Part shown: in pieces, positions 7,471 to 16,933 of the stretch
How positions within the stretch are numbered: the stretch's first letter is position 1
How the letters are laid out: each line of letters opens with the position of its first letter
Position numbers and translations under genes: made by a program
The notes under the pieces: generated by a model
What the model saw: the letters and a program-made list of their open reading frames with translations, nothing else
What the model was told of the DNA's origin: nothing
Database searches by the model: none
NCBI GenBank assembly: GCA_019636625.1
Contig: JAHBXE010000004.1
Coordinates: 1 to 64,000 of the forward strand
From: Phycisphaeraceae bacterium
GTDB taxonomy: Bacteria > Planctomycetota > Phycisphaerae > Phycisphaerales > UBA1924
Direction: 5' to 3'
DNA: 64,000 bases

Positions 7471-9378
7471 GTGGTTCGCAAGTCCCTTCGGCGCGCCTTC
7501 ATCGCGGCACCAAAGACCGCTCTCCTCACCTTCCTCCTCTCCGCCACCGGTATCGTCGCCATCGCCGGCGGTGCGGGCGGCTTCTTCGGCCCCACCGACG
7601 CCCTCCCCCCCGTTCCCTTCCCAGCGGAAAACCCCTTCTCCGAGTCCAAGCGCATCCTGGGCAAGATCCTCTTCTGGGATGAGCAGCTCTCCAGCGACAA
7701 CACCGTCGCCTGCGCCACCTGCCACCAGTCCGAGTTCGCCGGCGGCGACCCACGCCGCATCCGCCACCCCGGCGTCGATCTCGTACCCAATACTCCTGAC
7801 GACGTCTTCGGCTCCCCCGGCGTCATACGCCAGACACCGACCGGCGACTACCTGATCGACGCCAGCTTCAATCTCTCGCCACGGGTGACCAACCGCGCCT
7901 CCCAAGGCGTGATCAACTCCGCCTTCACGCCGCTCGCCTTCTGGGACGGCCGCGCGGCCGGTACCTTCATGGACCCCCAGACCGGCCAGGTCGCCATCGC
8001 TCAGGGAGGCGCGCTCGAAAGCCAGGCCGTCGGTCCACCGCTCAACGACGTCGAGATGGCCCACGCCAACCGCGATTGGACCCAGATCTCGGCGAAGCTC
8101 GGCACCGCCGTTCCGCTCGCGCTCGCCACCAACCTCCCGTCGGACGTTGCCGCCGCTGTTCAATCGCAGAAGACGTACGCCGCGCTCTTCAACCAGGCCT
8201 TCGGCGACCCCGCCATCACCGCCCGCCGAATCGCCTTCGCCCTCGCCACTTACCAGCGCACCCTCAACGCCGACCAGACCGACTGGGACGCCTTCCAGGC
8301 CGGGAACCCCAATGCCCTCACCCAGCAGGAACAGCGAGGCCTCAACCTCATCCAGACTCGCAGCTGCGCCGTTTGCCACACCCCTCCCCTCTTCAGCAAT
8401 GTTCAGCCCACCCCGCCCGGTCAGCCCCCCACGCCAACCGGCGCCATGTTCCGCAACATCGGCCTCCGCCCGCCGGGCGATGACGCTGGCCGCCGCCTCG
8501 TCACCAACGTCCCCGGCGACGACCGCCGTTTCAAGGTCCCCAGCCTCCGAAACGCCGGCCTCAAGTCCAGCTTCATGCACACCGGCCAGTTCACCACGCT
8601 CGCTCAGGCCGTTGCCTTCTACCCCAACGGCGCGGCACAGTTCCCGCAGAACCGCGACCCCCTCATCCCCATCCCCCTCAACCCCCAGGAACAGGCCGAC
8701 ATCGTCGCCTTCATCGCCGGCGGCCTCACCGACCCCCGCGTCCAGAACGCCCAGTTCCCCTTCGACCACCCAACGCTCTTCACCAACCGGGCCAACACCA
8801 ACCTCCAGATTCAGGGCACGGGCACGGCCGGCACCGGCGGCATCATCCCGCAGTGGATCGCCAACACGCCCCCCAACGTCGGCAACACCGGCTTCAAGGT
8901 CGGCCTCCGCCGCGCCCTGCCCGGCGCGACGGCCCGCCTCCACATCTCCAGCCAGGCGCCCGTCAACAACATCGTGTCTCCCGAGCAGGTCCTGGGACCC
9001 TTCGCCCTGCAGGACGGCGGAACCGTCGAGCGCGGCTACACCACCGGCAAGTGGCCCATCCAGGCCATCCCGAACCTGAACGGTCGCACGGTGTTCATGC
9101 AGTGGGTGATCGAGGACCCCGGCGCCGCCGCGGGCCTGGCCCGCACCGCCCCGCTGCGCGTGCAGATCTTCTGCGGCGAATCCGGATGCCCCTGCTACGC
9201 CAACTGCGACCAGTCCATCGGCTCGCCCCTGCTCACCGCCAACGACTTCCAGTGCTTCCTCAACCGCTTCGCCGCGGGAGACGCCTGGGCCAACTGCGAC
9301 GGCAGCACGGGAACTCCCCTGCTCACCGCCAACGACTTCCAGTGTTTCCTGAACGTCTTCGCCGCCGGTTGCAACTGA
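7471..9378 (+). CDS. Di-haem cytochrome c peroxidase/MauG-like protein with dockerin
   Basis: 635 residues. The GTG at 7471 is chosen because AGGAG at 7459-7463 sits 7 nt upstream and the product starts with a signal peptide (MVRKSLRRAF then a hydrophobic core). Two haem c motifs are present, CATCH (81-85) and CAVCH (299-303), in the arrangement of the CcpA/MauG family, which reduces peroxide or carries out haem-based oxidations outside the cytoplasm. Typical family motifs are seen: GKILFWDEQLS near the N-terminus and a KVPSLRN-type segment in the C-domain. About 120 extra residues of a beta-rich module follow, then a two-repeat dockerin (about 574-635) ending GCN. A dockerin on a di-haem peroxidase is unusual and suggests surface anchoring. 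Confidence 0.9.
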   Translation: MVRKSLRRAFIAAPKTALLTFLLSATGIVAIAGGAGGFFGPTDALPPVPFPAENPFSESKRILGKILFWDEQLSSDNTVACATCHQSEFAGGDPRRIRHPGVDLVPNTPDDVFGSPGVIRQTPTGDYLIDASFNLSPRVTNRASQGVINSAFTPLAFWDGRAAGTFMDPQTGQVAIAQGGALESQAVGPPLNDVEMAHANRDWTQISAKLGTAVPLALATNLPSDVAAAVQSQKTYAALFNQAFGDPAITARRIAFALATYQRTLNADQTDWDAFQAGNPNALTQQEQRGLNLIQTRSCAVCHTPPLFSNVQPTPPGQPPTPTGAMFRNIGLRPPGDDAGRRLVTNVPGDDRRFKVPSLRNAGLKSSFMHTGQFTTLAQAVAFYPNGAAQFPQNRDPLIPIPLNPQEQADIVAFIAGGLTDPRVQNAQFPFDHPTLFTNRANTNLQIQGTGTAGTGGIIPQWIANTPPNVGNTGFKVGLRRALPGATARLHISSQAPVNNIVSPEQVLGPFALQDGGTVERGYTTGKWPIQAIPNLNGRTVFMQWVIEDPGAAAGLARTAPLRVQIFCGESGCPCYANCDQSIGSPLLTANDFQCFLNRFAAGDAWANCDGSTGTPLLTANDFQCFLNVFAAGCN

Positions 9379-9396
9379 TCCGCCCGCCCAGCCCCC

Positions 9397-10245
9397 TCAG
9401 CCCATCATCCCCCGCGCCGCTCCCTCGACGCGCTCCACCGAGAGCCAGTCCATGGGCGAAGGCCGATCGGGAGCCAGCACCTCCACGACAGGACCCACCG
9501 GCGCCCACTTCTCAGGACTCCCCGGCCCAAACAGCGACACGACCCGCACGCCCAACTGCGCGGCCAGATGCCCCGGCCCGCTGTCACTGCACACCACCAC
9601 CCGCGCCCCACGCAACTCGCCCGCCAGCGCCGCCAGCGTTTCCAGGAACACACCACCGGCCTCGTGAAACGCCCGCCGTTCCGACTCGCTGAACCGCTCC
9701 CGTTCCACTTCCCCCGCCAGCAGCTTCGCCCGCGTGCCGATCCGCTCCGCCAGTTGCACCCACCGTTCCAGCGGCCACCGCTTCTCCTCCGCCCCCGCCC
9801 CCACGTGCATCACCACCGGCCCGCGCCGGTTCTCCCGCAGCGCCGGCAACGGGAACCGCAGCGCCTGCGCCCGCGACGGCCGCGCGCTCCGATGCCGCAC
9901 CGCCGCACCCGGGAACATCCGGCGGGCGTTGTTCATCCACACCTGCGTCGCTTCCCCGGCTCGCCCGAGGTACGCCACCACCGCCGCCGCGCCGCGCACC
10001 GGCTCAACCTCCGCCCCCGCCACCCACAGCGCGCGGAACCCCTCCGCATCCTTCGCCACAATCCCGAGTTCCTCCGCCGCCAGTTTCCCCTTCTCCCCGT
10101 CGCTGACCAGCACCACATCCATCCCCCGTCGCCGCCACTGCCGGAGCATCGGCCAGAGCAGCACCGAGTCTCCCAGCGCGGCACGGTGAAACACCCAGTG
10201 CTGCCCCGATGCCTCCGCCGGTTCTATTCCACGCTTCCGCGTCAT
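9397..10245 (-). CDS. Glycosyltransferase family 9 (heptosyltransferase-like)
   Basis: 282 residues. The ATG at 10245 overlaps the stop of the upstream sigma-like gene by ATGA, indicating translational coupling. The N-terminus WVFHRAALGDSVLLWPMLRQW matches the GT9 start (R.aLGDvll..P), and the C-terminal half has GPVVMHVGAGAEEKRWPLERW and VCSDSGPGHLAAQLGVRVVSLFGPGSPEKWAP, the nucleotide-sugar binding signature of ADP-heptose:LPS heptosyltransferases. It probably transfers a sugar in LPS-like or surface glycan synthesis; the acceptor is unknown. Slightly shorter than usual for the family (about 330-350). Confidence 0.85.
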   Translation of the reverse strand: MTRKRGIEPAEASGQHWVFHRAALGDSVLLWPMLRQWRRRGMDVVLVSDGEKGKLAAEELGIVAKDAEGFRALWVAGAEVEPVRGAAAVVAYLGRAGEATQVWMNNARRMFPGAAVRHRSARPSRAQALRFPLPALRENRRGPVVMHVGAGAEEKRWPLERWVQLAERIGTRAKLLAGEVERERFSESERRAFHEAGGVFLETLAALAGELRGARVVVCSDSGPGHLAAQLGVRVVSLFGPGSPEKWAPVGPVVEVLAPDRPSPMDWLSVERVEGAARGMMG

Positions 10246-11912
10246 GCCGCCCCCGCCCTTCCCGCCATGACCAGCGCCCGGCGCTCCATCGCCGCCGCCC
10301 GCACCGCGGGCAGCCCAACCTCCGCCGCCACTTCCTCTATCGTCCTGGGCGGGCCACCCCATCCGTACCGAAGCTCCAGAACCCGCCTCGCCCGCGCCGG
10401 CAGCACCCCCAGCCCCGCCCGAACGCTCCCCGGCGGCTCCAGCCACCAGTGCCCGTCCGACACCTGCCACGCCGCCACCCGTCGGGTCCAATCCGCCACC
10501 CGAACCCCGGGACCCAGCCTCGATCGAGCCCGCGAGCCGTCCGGCTCACGCGCCACACCCGCCACCACGCGGTTCACGCCAAGCCCCACCGGTGCCGCCA
10601 GGCGCCCGCCCTTGCCCGCGTGGAATCCGTCCACCGCCCGCGCCGCCGCGCCGATCGCTTCCAGCAACAGACGCGATAGGGCCGCCGTCCGCACCTCCTC
10701 CAGCGGACGACCCAGCCCGCTCTCCAGCGTCCGCACGATCAGCGCGAGCTCCGACCGGACCAGCTCCGCCTTGATCCGCGCCGCCCATCGCAGGTCCGTC
10801 TCGATCCGGTCCACCACCCGCGCCGCGTTCCCGTGCCGCGAGAGGCCCGCCGCCGCCCCCGCCGCCCGCGACACAAGGCCGTGGTACGCCGCCAATCGCG
10901 TCCGTTCCGCCGGCGCTTCCGGCGGCGGCATCTCCCGCGCCGAGCGCACCAGCTCCAGAAGATCCGTCGCCCCAGGCGCCCCCAGCCCCATCCCGCACTC
11001 CGGCCGCGACAGCACACCCTCCAGTTCCTTCACACCCTCCCCCGGGCTGAGCTTCAACCGCCGCAGCCGCGCCGCCCGCTCATCCACGATCACCCGGTGC
11101 ACGCTCGCCGGGCTCCGTGACAGCCGCCTCGCCAGGCGCCCCGGCTCAATCCCCCACCACCACGCACGCGCCATCAGCCCCCGCTCCCGCGCCGACGGTG
11201 GGCCCCGTCGCTCCCCCCCTTCCCCCCCTTCCCCCTCTTCCACCCCCACCCCAGCCGAACTACCCACCCCGCCCCGGATCAGCACCTGCCGCACCGCCTC
11301 CTTCGATCGCCCGTACCGATCGGCGATTCTCGCCGCGGCCTGGTTCACCGAGCACCCCAGCCGCACATACGCCTCCCCACGCCGCACCATCCGCGCCTCC
11401 AGCGCCCCGCCAATCCTCGAGAACTCCCGCGCCCCGTCGATCCGTCCCTTCCACGCCCGCTCAAACCGCTCCACCGAGTCCTTCAGGAACGCCAGCCGCG
11501 ACACGCCACCCCCCGCCGCCACCCGGCGAGCCACCAGTCCCATCCGCCGGTACCGTTCCAGCGTCTTGGCGCTCACCCCCCACCGTGCACACAAATCTCT
11601 GGTACTGAGGAACGACCCTGCCTCCAGCTCCGCTTCCTTCACCCCCGCCGCCGCCGACAGCCGTTCCACCAGCGCCGACACATCCCCGATCAACGCCTCC
11701 CCCACCACGATCGCCGGCGCCTCCATCTGCGGCCGGTACCCCGTCACACGGAACACCACCCAATCCTCCGGGTAGTTCACCCCAGGGTCCACCTCCGCCG
11801 CCAGTTGCTCCGCCCGAACCAGTTGCCGCCGAAGCGTCTCCGCCGGCGCAAAACGCAACTGCCGCGCCAGTTCATCCAGCGCTCCGACACGCAATGTCCT
11901 CAGCCGCGGCAT
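10242..11912 (-). CDS. Large HTH protein with sigma region 4-like C-terminus
   Basis: 556-residue cytoplasmic protein, not assigned to a named family here. Around residues 103-127 is a MerR/excisionase-type helix-turn-helix (LSTRDLCARWGVSAKTLERYRRMGL). A second HTH-like stretch lies near 215-240 (SVNQAAARIADRYGRSKEAVRQVL). The C-terminus reads RARRVLELRYGWGGPPRTIEEVAAEVGLP, which closely resembles sigma-70 region 4 (LELRYG...T.EEVA...G). No clear region 2 was found. It may be a divergent sigma factor or a transcription regulator. The ATG follows the mqnA stop directly (TGA then ATG) and its own stop overlaps the GT9 start, so the three genes form an operon. Confidence 0.65.
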   Translation of the reverse strand: MPRLRTLRVGALDELARQLRFAPAETLRRQLVRAEQLAAEVDPGVNYPEDWVVFRVTGYRPQMEAPAIVVGEALIGDVSALVERLSAAAGVKEAELEAGSFLSTRDLCARWGVSAKTLERYRRMGLVARRVAAGGGVSRLAFLKDSVERFERAWKGRIDGAREFSRIGGALEARMVRRGEAYVRLGCSVNQAAARIADRYGRSKEAVRQVLIRGGVGSSAGVGVEEGEGGEGGERRGPPSARERGLMARAWWWGIEPGRLARRLSRSPASVHRVIVDERAARLRRLKLSPGEGVKELEGVLSRPECGMGLGAPGATDLLELVRSAREMPPPEAPAERTRLAAYHGLVSRAAGAAAGLSRHGNAARVVDRIETDLRWAARIKAELVRSELALIVRTLESGLGRPLEEVRTAALSRLLLEAIGAAARAVDGFHAGKGGRLAAPVGLGVNRVVAGVAREPDGSRARSRLGPGVRVADWTRRVAAWQVSDGHWWLEPPGSVRAGLGVLPARARRVLELRYGWGGPPRTIEEVAAEVGLPAVRAAAMERRALVMAGRAGAA

Positions 11913-12722
11913 TCATGCAGCCCCGACAGGTTCGACCCAGCGCGCCTCCGACGAATCCACGAGCCCATCCTCCGCCGCCATCTCGAAGAACCGCCCCACC
12001 GCCTCGCGCTCCCTCGGTCCCACGTCGTACCGCAGCAGGCTCCCCAGGTACCGCGCCGCCAGCTCCTCCGGCCAGCCGTGCCGCGCCGCCTGCGCCGACA
12101 CGATCCAGTCCAGCCGGGTCCGGTTGTGACGCCGCTGCCGGTCCAGCAGCGCCGCCGCCCGGAGGATCGCCGGTTCCTCCGCCCGCTCCGCGCGGCACAT
12201 CCAGACCGCGTACACGAACGGCAGCCCCGTCAGCCCTTTCCACGCCTCCCCCAGGTCGAGCTGGTGCGGGTAGTCGTCCATCGGCGGCGCACCCGTGACG
12301 ACCTTGTCCCCGATGAGCAGCACCACGTCGGGCCACGATCCGCCGCCGCCCGCCTCAAACGCCTCAACCCCCACCCTGTTCCCGTACAACCGCTTGAGCA
12401 GCACGCGGCAGAGAGCGACGGATGTGTGGCTGTCCGTGTCCGCGTGCACCTTCCGAACCTCACCAAGCGGAACCCTCGAGAACAGTCGGACGGTCAACGT
12501 CGGCCCATCGCACCCGATCATCCCCGCGGGCAGCATGGCCAACCCTCCCCCCGCCGCATCCACGACCGACGCAAGACCGATGTCCGCCTCGCCCTGCCGG
12601 ACCATGCCCGCAATCCCCGACGGAGCCGAGGGCATCAAGCCAATATCCGATAACTTGTCCAGCCCCTCCACCAACGGAGAAGTGTTCAGGTACTTGACGC
12701 ACGCGATCCGTACTCGACCCAT
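11913..12722 (-). CDS. mqnA: Chorismate dehydratase of the futalosine menaquinone pathway
   Basis: 269 residues from the ATG at 12722; a GTG at 12731 would add three residues. The N-terminus RIACVKYLNTSPLVEGL and the later APSGIAGMVRQGEADIGLASVVD match MqnA, which dehydrates chorismate to 3-enolpyruvoyl-benzoate at the start of futalosine-dependent menaquinone synthesis. The fold is periplasmic-binding-protein-like but there is no signal peptide, as expected for MqnA. It is the first gene of a minus-strand operon with a sigma-like protein and a GT9 glycosyltransferase. No other mqn genes lie in the window. Confidence 0.85.
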   Translation of the reverse strand: MGRVRIACVKYLNTSPLVEGLDKLSDIGLMPSAPSGIAGMVRQGEADIGLASVVDAAGGGLAMLPAGMIGCDGPTLTVRLFSRVPLGEVRKVHADTDSHTSVALCRVLLKRLYGNRVGVEAFEAGGGGSWPDVVLLIGDKVVTGAPPMDDYPHQLDLGEAWKGLTGLPFVYAVWMCRAERAEEPAILRAAALLDRQRRHNRTRLDWIVSAQAARHGWPEELAARYLGSLLRYDVGPREREAVGRFFEMAAEDGLVDSSEARWVEPVGAA

Positions 12723-12770
12723 GGTCAACACTAGCCATCCGGGCGGCCCGCGCCAAAGCCCTGATTCCAG

Positions 12771-12798
12771 TTGTCTTTTTCGCCCCCTTCGCTAGGCT
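12771..12798 (+). promoter_or_regulatory. Candidate promoter of the propeller-dockerin gene
   Basis: TTGTCT (12771-12776), 16-bp spacer, TAGGCT (12793-12798). It has the same spacer and a similar -10 to the duplicated promoters at 191 and 5147. The ATG lies 27 bases downstream. Confidence 0.4.
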
Positions 12799-12825
12799 GA
12801 CAGACTCACACACAAGGAGCTGTCC

Positions 12826-13866
12826 ATGGCCATTCGCGCCCTGCTCGCCTCTGTCGGACTCGCCGCGTCCGTTGCCTCCGGCCAGACCTACATCATGGTC
12901 GTCGATTCCGCCAACGACCGCGTCTCGCTCCACAGCCCGATCGATGGTTCCGTGATCAACCCGTCCTTCATCGCCAACCAGCCCGGCCTTACCTTCAACA
13001 CGCCCAAGGACGCCATCCAGGTCGGCAACGAAGTCTGGGTGTCCGACCAGGTCAACGACGCCATCTACCGCTTCGACCTCCAAGGCGTACTCCTCGGCCA
13101 GATCGGCGGCGGGACGTCGGGGGGCCTGGACAACATCCGCGGCATGGAACTCATCAACAACGTGATCTACGTCTCCAACGGCGGAACCGGCAACGGCGCG
13201 CCCGGCGCCAACCACGTCGTCATGTTCGACCCCTCGGGCAACAACCTCGGCTCGTTCCAGGCCGCTACCAGCCCCTTCGACATCGCCCGCCTCAACGCCA
13301 CCGAACTCCTGGTCACCGGCAGTTCAAACAGCCCCGACGTCACACGCCACGACCTCGCGGGCGTCCTCCAGGGCACGTGGCACAACGGCACCATCAGCTT
13401 CGCCCAGCAGATCGCCCGCACCCAGTCCGGTGAGTTCCTCATCGCCGGCTTCACCAACGCCCGCATCCACCGCTTCGACGCCGCGGGAACCGAACTCGGC
13501 GTTCTCCCCATCACCACCACCAGTGCCCGCGGCGTGATCGAGCTCGACGGCGGGCTCATCCTCTGGACCGGCGGCTCCTCCGGCATCAATGTCTTCGACC
13601 CCGTCACCTCGACCAACACGCTCGTTCTGGCCACCACGGGCGCCCAGTACGCCAACCGCCTCGTCATTCCTCAGCAGACGTGCTACCCCAACTGCGACGG
13701 TTCCACCGGGAGCCCGCTCCTGACCGCCAACGACTTCCAGTGTTTCCTCAACAAGTTCGCCGCCGGCGACACCTACGCCAACTGCGACGGCTCCACCGGG
13801 AACCCGCTCCTGACCGCCAACGACTTCCAGTGTTTCCTCAACAAGTTCGCCGCGGGATGCTCGTGA
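12826..13866 (+). CDS. Secreted beta-propeller protein with dockerin
   Basis: 346 residues. AAGGAG (12814-12819) precedes the ATG by 6 nt, and residues 1-20 are a signal peptide (ending SVASGQ). The middle has NHL/SMP-30-like propeller strands (YIMVVDSANDRVSLHS, VWVSDQVNDAIYRFDLQG, VIYVSNGG). The last 60 residues are a two-repeat dockerin ending GCS. No catalytic residues were identified; a binding or scaffold role outside the cell is likely. It converges on the beta-helix gene at 13908 with only about 40 bases between them. Confidence 0.85.
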   Translation: MAIRALLASVGLAASVASGQTYIMVVDSANDRVSLHSPIDGSVINPSFIANQPGLTFNTPKDAIQVGNEVWVSDQVNDAIYRFDLQGVLLGQIGGGTSGGLDNIRGMELINNVIYVSNGGTGNGAPGANHVVMFDPSGNNLGSFQAATSPFDIARLNATELLVTGSSNSPDVTRHDLAGVLQGTWHNGTISFAQQIARTQSGEFLIAGFTNARIHRFDAAGTELGVLPITTTSARGVIELDGGLILWTGGSSGINVFDPVTSTNTLVLATTGAQYANRLVIPQQTCYPNCDGSTGSPLLTANDFQCFLNKFAAGDTYANCDGSTGNPLLTANDFQCFLNKFAAGCS

Positions 13867-13907
13867 TACGTCCCTGACGCCGTCGGCAAGCAAGCCAGGT
13901 TCCGGCC

Positions 13908-15974
13908 TCAGCGGCACCCGCGTACAAACGCCTGCTGAAAGCAGGTGAAGTCCGCCGCCGTCAGCAGCGGCGAGCCCGTGCTCCCATCGCAGTTCGCCCC
14001 CGGGTCCCCCGCCGCGAACTTGGCCAGGAAGCACTGGAAGTCCGCGGCCGTCAGGACCGGGTTCACCGTACTCCCGTCGCAGTTGGCGCACCACGGACGC
14101 TCGATCGGTCCCACATCGTTGCGCCACGCGACAAGACCCCGCTGGTCGTACCCCGGGTGAACCCCGCCGGGCATTTCCCACATCGCGCACGCCAGCTCAG
14201 ACAGGCACGCGGGCTCTCCTTCCGATACCTCCGCGCTCCCCAGCAGCACCGCCCGAGGGTCCCGCTGCACCGATTCCGCCGTGACACCCCAGTACGCGTT
14301 GGCGCGAAGCGGAACCGCCGGTTCGCCCCGCCTGCGGCGAAGCGGCGGCGGCGGCGCCAAGTTCGGGTCGCACGCCCCACCCCGGCTGATCACCACCGAG
14401 TTCGCGATCACCGACCCCGCGCTGTTGGGCGCTCCCCAACCCCCGATCCAAACGCGCTGGTCCGGTCTCGACTCAAACTCGAACCGGCAGTTCCACGCCT
14501 GCAACCGGCCCCCGCTGGAGGGCGCCAGCACGCCGAAGTCGCCCGCCACGCCGCGGCAATCGATCCGCACCGTCGAGTTGATCAGCCACCCCCCCGCCTC
14601 GCTCGAGAGCCACGGGAACCCGCCCGGTTCCGGCTTGAATGTGTAGTGCCCGTTCACCACCGCCGCGTTCCGCAAGCCCGGCGACCAGGGCAGCCCTGTC
14701 CCCGATCCGCCCTCAAACTTCTCGCCCACGATGAAGCACCGCGCGCCCGCAAGCCCCAAAGCCGGTGTCAAGTCGGAGAACGTTGCCCCGATCGAGCATC
14801 CAAACGCGGTATCCCGCGTCACCACGTTGCTCACCACCGTCAGCCCGAGGTAGGCCCCCCCGTACCCCGTGTGGCCGTACACCCCAAACCCGTGCCGGCG
14901 GCCGGCGGGCAGCGTCTCCTGCGCCACCACCCCGTGCGTTGCCACGCAGCCCTCGAAGATTGTCTGAACTCCCCCATGGTGTGCGTAGGTGTTGAAGATC
15001 GTCGCCGCCCCGTCCCCCGAACTCATGCACAGGCCCGCCTCGCAGTTCACGATCGTGGCCCGACCGCCCTCCGCCGACCAGTGCGTGATGTTGTGCGCCA
15101 GCCCGTAATGCCCCTCGCACCCGACGATCACCGCGCGCCCCTCGCCCTCCACGCGGCTCTCGAACGCGTGCAACTGCGTCCCCTGCTGCACGGTGATCCC
15201 GTACCCCTGCGCTCGCAGGTTCTCGATCCGCGAGCCATCCCCATGCACCCGGACCCCCGGGCTCGCCAGCGCCGCCGGCACCGCCACCACCTCGTACGCG
15301 AACCCGTCCACCCGCGGGTCCGTCGCCACGCCCCCCGGCCCCAGCCTCGGGTGAACGTACAGCACCCCGTTCTGCCACAGCCACGAACCCGGCCGCGACG
15401 CCACCCACCCCAGCGTGCTCCCCTTGGCCCACGCCCGGTCCAGGTCGTCATCCTGCTTCGCGCACGTCACCTGCACCGGCGCCGGCCGCTGGTACACCCC
15501 CGGATGCCCCGGCGTCGGGGTCCACAATGATGGGTCGCCAACGCTCGTGAACGCCGTGAACAAAGGCTTCGGGCCCTTGCCATAATCCGCGATCGTTACC
15601 CGCGGCGTCCACACCTCGATCCCCGGCGTCTCCCGCCACACATCCCCCCGCTTGAACAGCACCGCCACATCCCCCGCCGGCGCCGCCGCCGCGAGAACCG
15701 CCCGCGCCTTGGCCAGGCTCTTCCACGGATTCCCGATCGTCCCATCCCCCGAAACATCATCCCCGCTCTGGCTGAAGTAGAACGTCTGCGACCGTTCCCG
15801 CGGGCATTCCGCCAGCCGCTGCGCCAGCAGCCCCTGGTACCACGTGAACCACGCCGGGTCCGTGGCCACCGGCGGCGAAGACTGCGCCGTGCACACCCCG
15901 GACCACCATGCCAACCAGAGCGTCGCCAGAACAACCGCGCGCAAAAACTCCCTCCTTTGTCTCACCTTCACCAT
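13908..15974 (-). CDS. Large secreted beta-helix protein with dockerin
   Basis: 688 residues with signal peptide (VVLATLWLAWWSGVCTAQ). From about 65 it has the FYFSQSGDDVSGDGTIGNPWKSLAKA start typical of pectate-lyase-like beta-helix proteins, then irregular parallel strands (GVRVHGDGSRIENLRAQGYGITV, ATIVNCEAGLCMS). The dockerin (about 628-688) differs slightly from the others: TAADFQCFLAKF and TAADFTCFQQAF, ending GCR. No catalytic site can be assigned. It probably binds or cleaves polysaccharide at the cell surface. Divergent from the M14-like lipoprotein at 16085. Confidence 0.82.
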   Translation of the reverse strand: MVKVRQRREFLRAVVLATLWLAWWSGVCTAQSSPPVATDPAWFTWYQGLLAQRLAECPRERSQTFYFSQSGDDVSGDGTIGNPWKSLAKARAVLAAAAPAGDVAVLFKRGDVWRETPGIEVWTPRVTIADYGKGPKPLFTAFTSVGDPSLWTPTPGHPGVYQRPAPVQVTCAKQDDDLDRAWAKGSTLGWVASRPGSWLWQNGVLYVHPRLGPGGVATDPRVDGFAYEVVAVPAALASPGVRVHGDGSRIENLRAQGYGITVQQGTQLHAFESRVEGEGRAVIVGCEGHYGLAHNITHWSAEGGRATIVNCEAGLCMSSGDGAATIFNTYAHHGGVQTIFEGCVATHGVVAQETLPAGRRHGFGVYGHTGYGGAYLGLTVVSNVVTRDTAFGCSIGATFSDLTPALGLAGARCFIVGEKFEGGSGTGLPWSPGLRNAAVVNGHYTFKPEPGGFPWLSSEAGGWLINSTVRIDCRGVAGDFGVLAPSSGGRLQAWNCRFEFESRPDQRVWIGGWGAPNSAGSVIANSVVISRGGACDPNLAPPPPLRRRRGEPAVPLRANAYWGVTAESVQRDPRAVLLGSAEVSEGEPACLSELACAMWEMPGGVHPGYDQRGLVAWRNDVGPIERPWCANCDGSTVNPVLTAADFQCFLAKFAAGDPGANCDGSTGSPLLTAADFTCFQQAFVRGCR

Positions 15975-16084
15975 ACCTCACGCCAACCCGAACACCACCC
16001 GATGCGCAAACATTTCCGGCACCCCACCCCCTTCCCACCCATTTCTACCGACGCCCGCCCCCACCCTCCGATCTCACCCCTGCC

Positions 16085-16888
16085 ATGCGCCCACGACCCC
16101 TTGCTCTCCTCGCCGCCGCCGCCCTGGTCGCCGCCTGCTCAAGCTTCCCCTCGATCCCCGCCCCGTGGGACCCCGCCGAGCCCAGCACCTCCGAACCACC
16201 CACGTCCGCCGGTGTCACCCCGATCTCCTGGCAACGCATCGGGTCTTCTGTCCGAGGCAAGCCCATCCAGGCCTGCACCATCGGCGACGGCCCACGCCGC
16301 GTCTACATCATCGGCGGCATCCACGGCGATGAGCCCGAGGCACCTGCCGCCGCCGAGCTGCTCCCCGGCTTGCTCTCCCCTCCCCCTCCCGGGCTCACCA
16401 TCCGCCTCGTCCGCGACATGAACCCCGACGGCAGCACCGCCCGCCTCCGCACCAACACCCGCCGGATCGACCTCGAACGCAACTGGCCCGCGAAGGACTT
16501 CCACAGCGATGAGCGGAGCGGCGCACGCCCGCTGAGCGAGGTCGAGACCGCCGCCGTCCACGCGGACATCGCCGCCTTCAAGCCCGACATCATCGTCGTC
16601 TTCCAGTCCGCCAATCTCCCCCCCACCGTCGCCGTCTTCGGCCCCTCCCTGCTGCCCGCCAACGAGTTCGCCCGCGCCGCCCGCGCCGTCTCCCCGAACT
16701 GGCGGTTCAACCCGCAGCGGACCACCCCGACCCCCGGTTCCCCCGAATCCCTCTTCGGACGCGACCAGGGCAAGACCGTCCTCCGAGTCGAGTTCCAGCG
16801 CGGCCGGCCCGCCGACCTCAACGCCCGCGCCGCCGCCGCCGGCCTCGCCACGCTCGCGCCAAGCCCCACCGCCCAGCCCGCCCGCTAG
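16085..16888 (+). CDS. M14-type carboxypeptidase/MpaA-like lipoprotein, third zinc ligand altered
   Basis: 267 residues. The ATG at 16085 gives a lipoprotein signal (LLAAAALVAACSS, lipid-accepting Cys). GSSVRGKPI, then GGIHGDEPEA (zinc ligands His and Glu) and NPDGSTARLRTNTRRIDLERNWP match the M14 family, closest in pattern to murein peptide amidase MpaA, which trims cell-wall peptides. At the place of the third zinc ligand the family has HS/HE after a beta strand; here the segment reads IIVVFQSAN, so His appears to be Gln. A Glu in RVEFQRG could be the catalytic base. Activity is therefore uncertain. The C-terminus is Ala/Pro-rich. Confidence 0.72.
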   Translation: MRPRPLALLAAAALVAACSSFPSIPAPWDPAEPSTSEPPTSAGVTPISWQRIGSSVRGKPIQACTIGDGPRRVYIIGGIHGDEPEAPAAAELLPGLLSPPPPGLTIRLVRDMNPDGSTARLRTNTRRIDLERNWPAKDFHSDERSGARPLSEVETAAVHADIAAFKPDIIVVFQSANLPPTVAVFGPSLLPANEFARAARAVSPNWRFNPQRTTPTPGSPESLFGRDQGKTVLRVEFQRGRPADLNARAAAAGLATLAPSPTAQPAR

Positions 16889-16933
16889 GGTCCCACCCCG
16901 CGACCGGGTACACTGGATCCAACGGGGTCCCTG

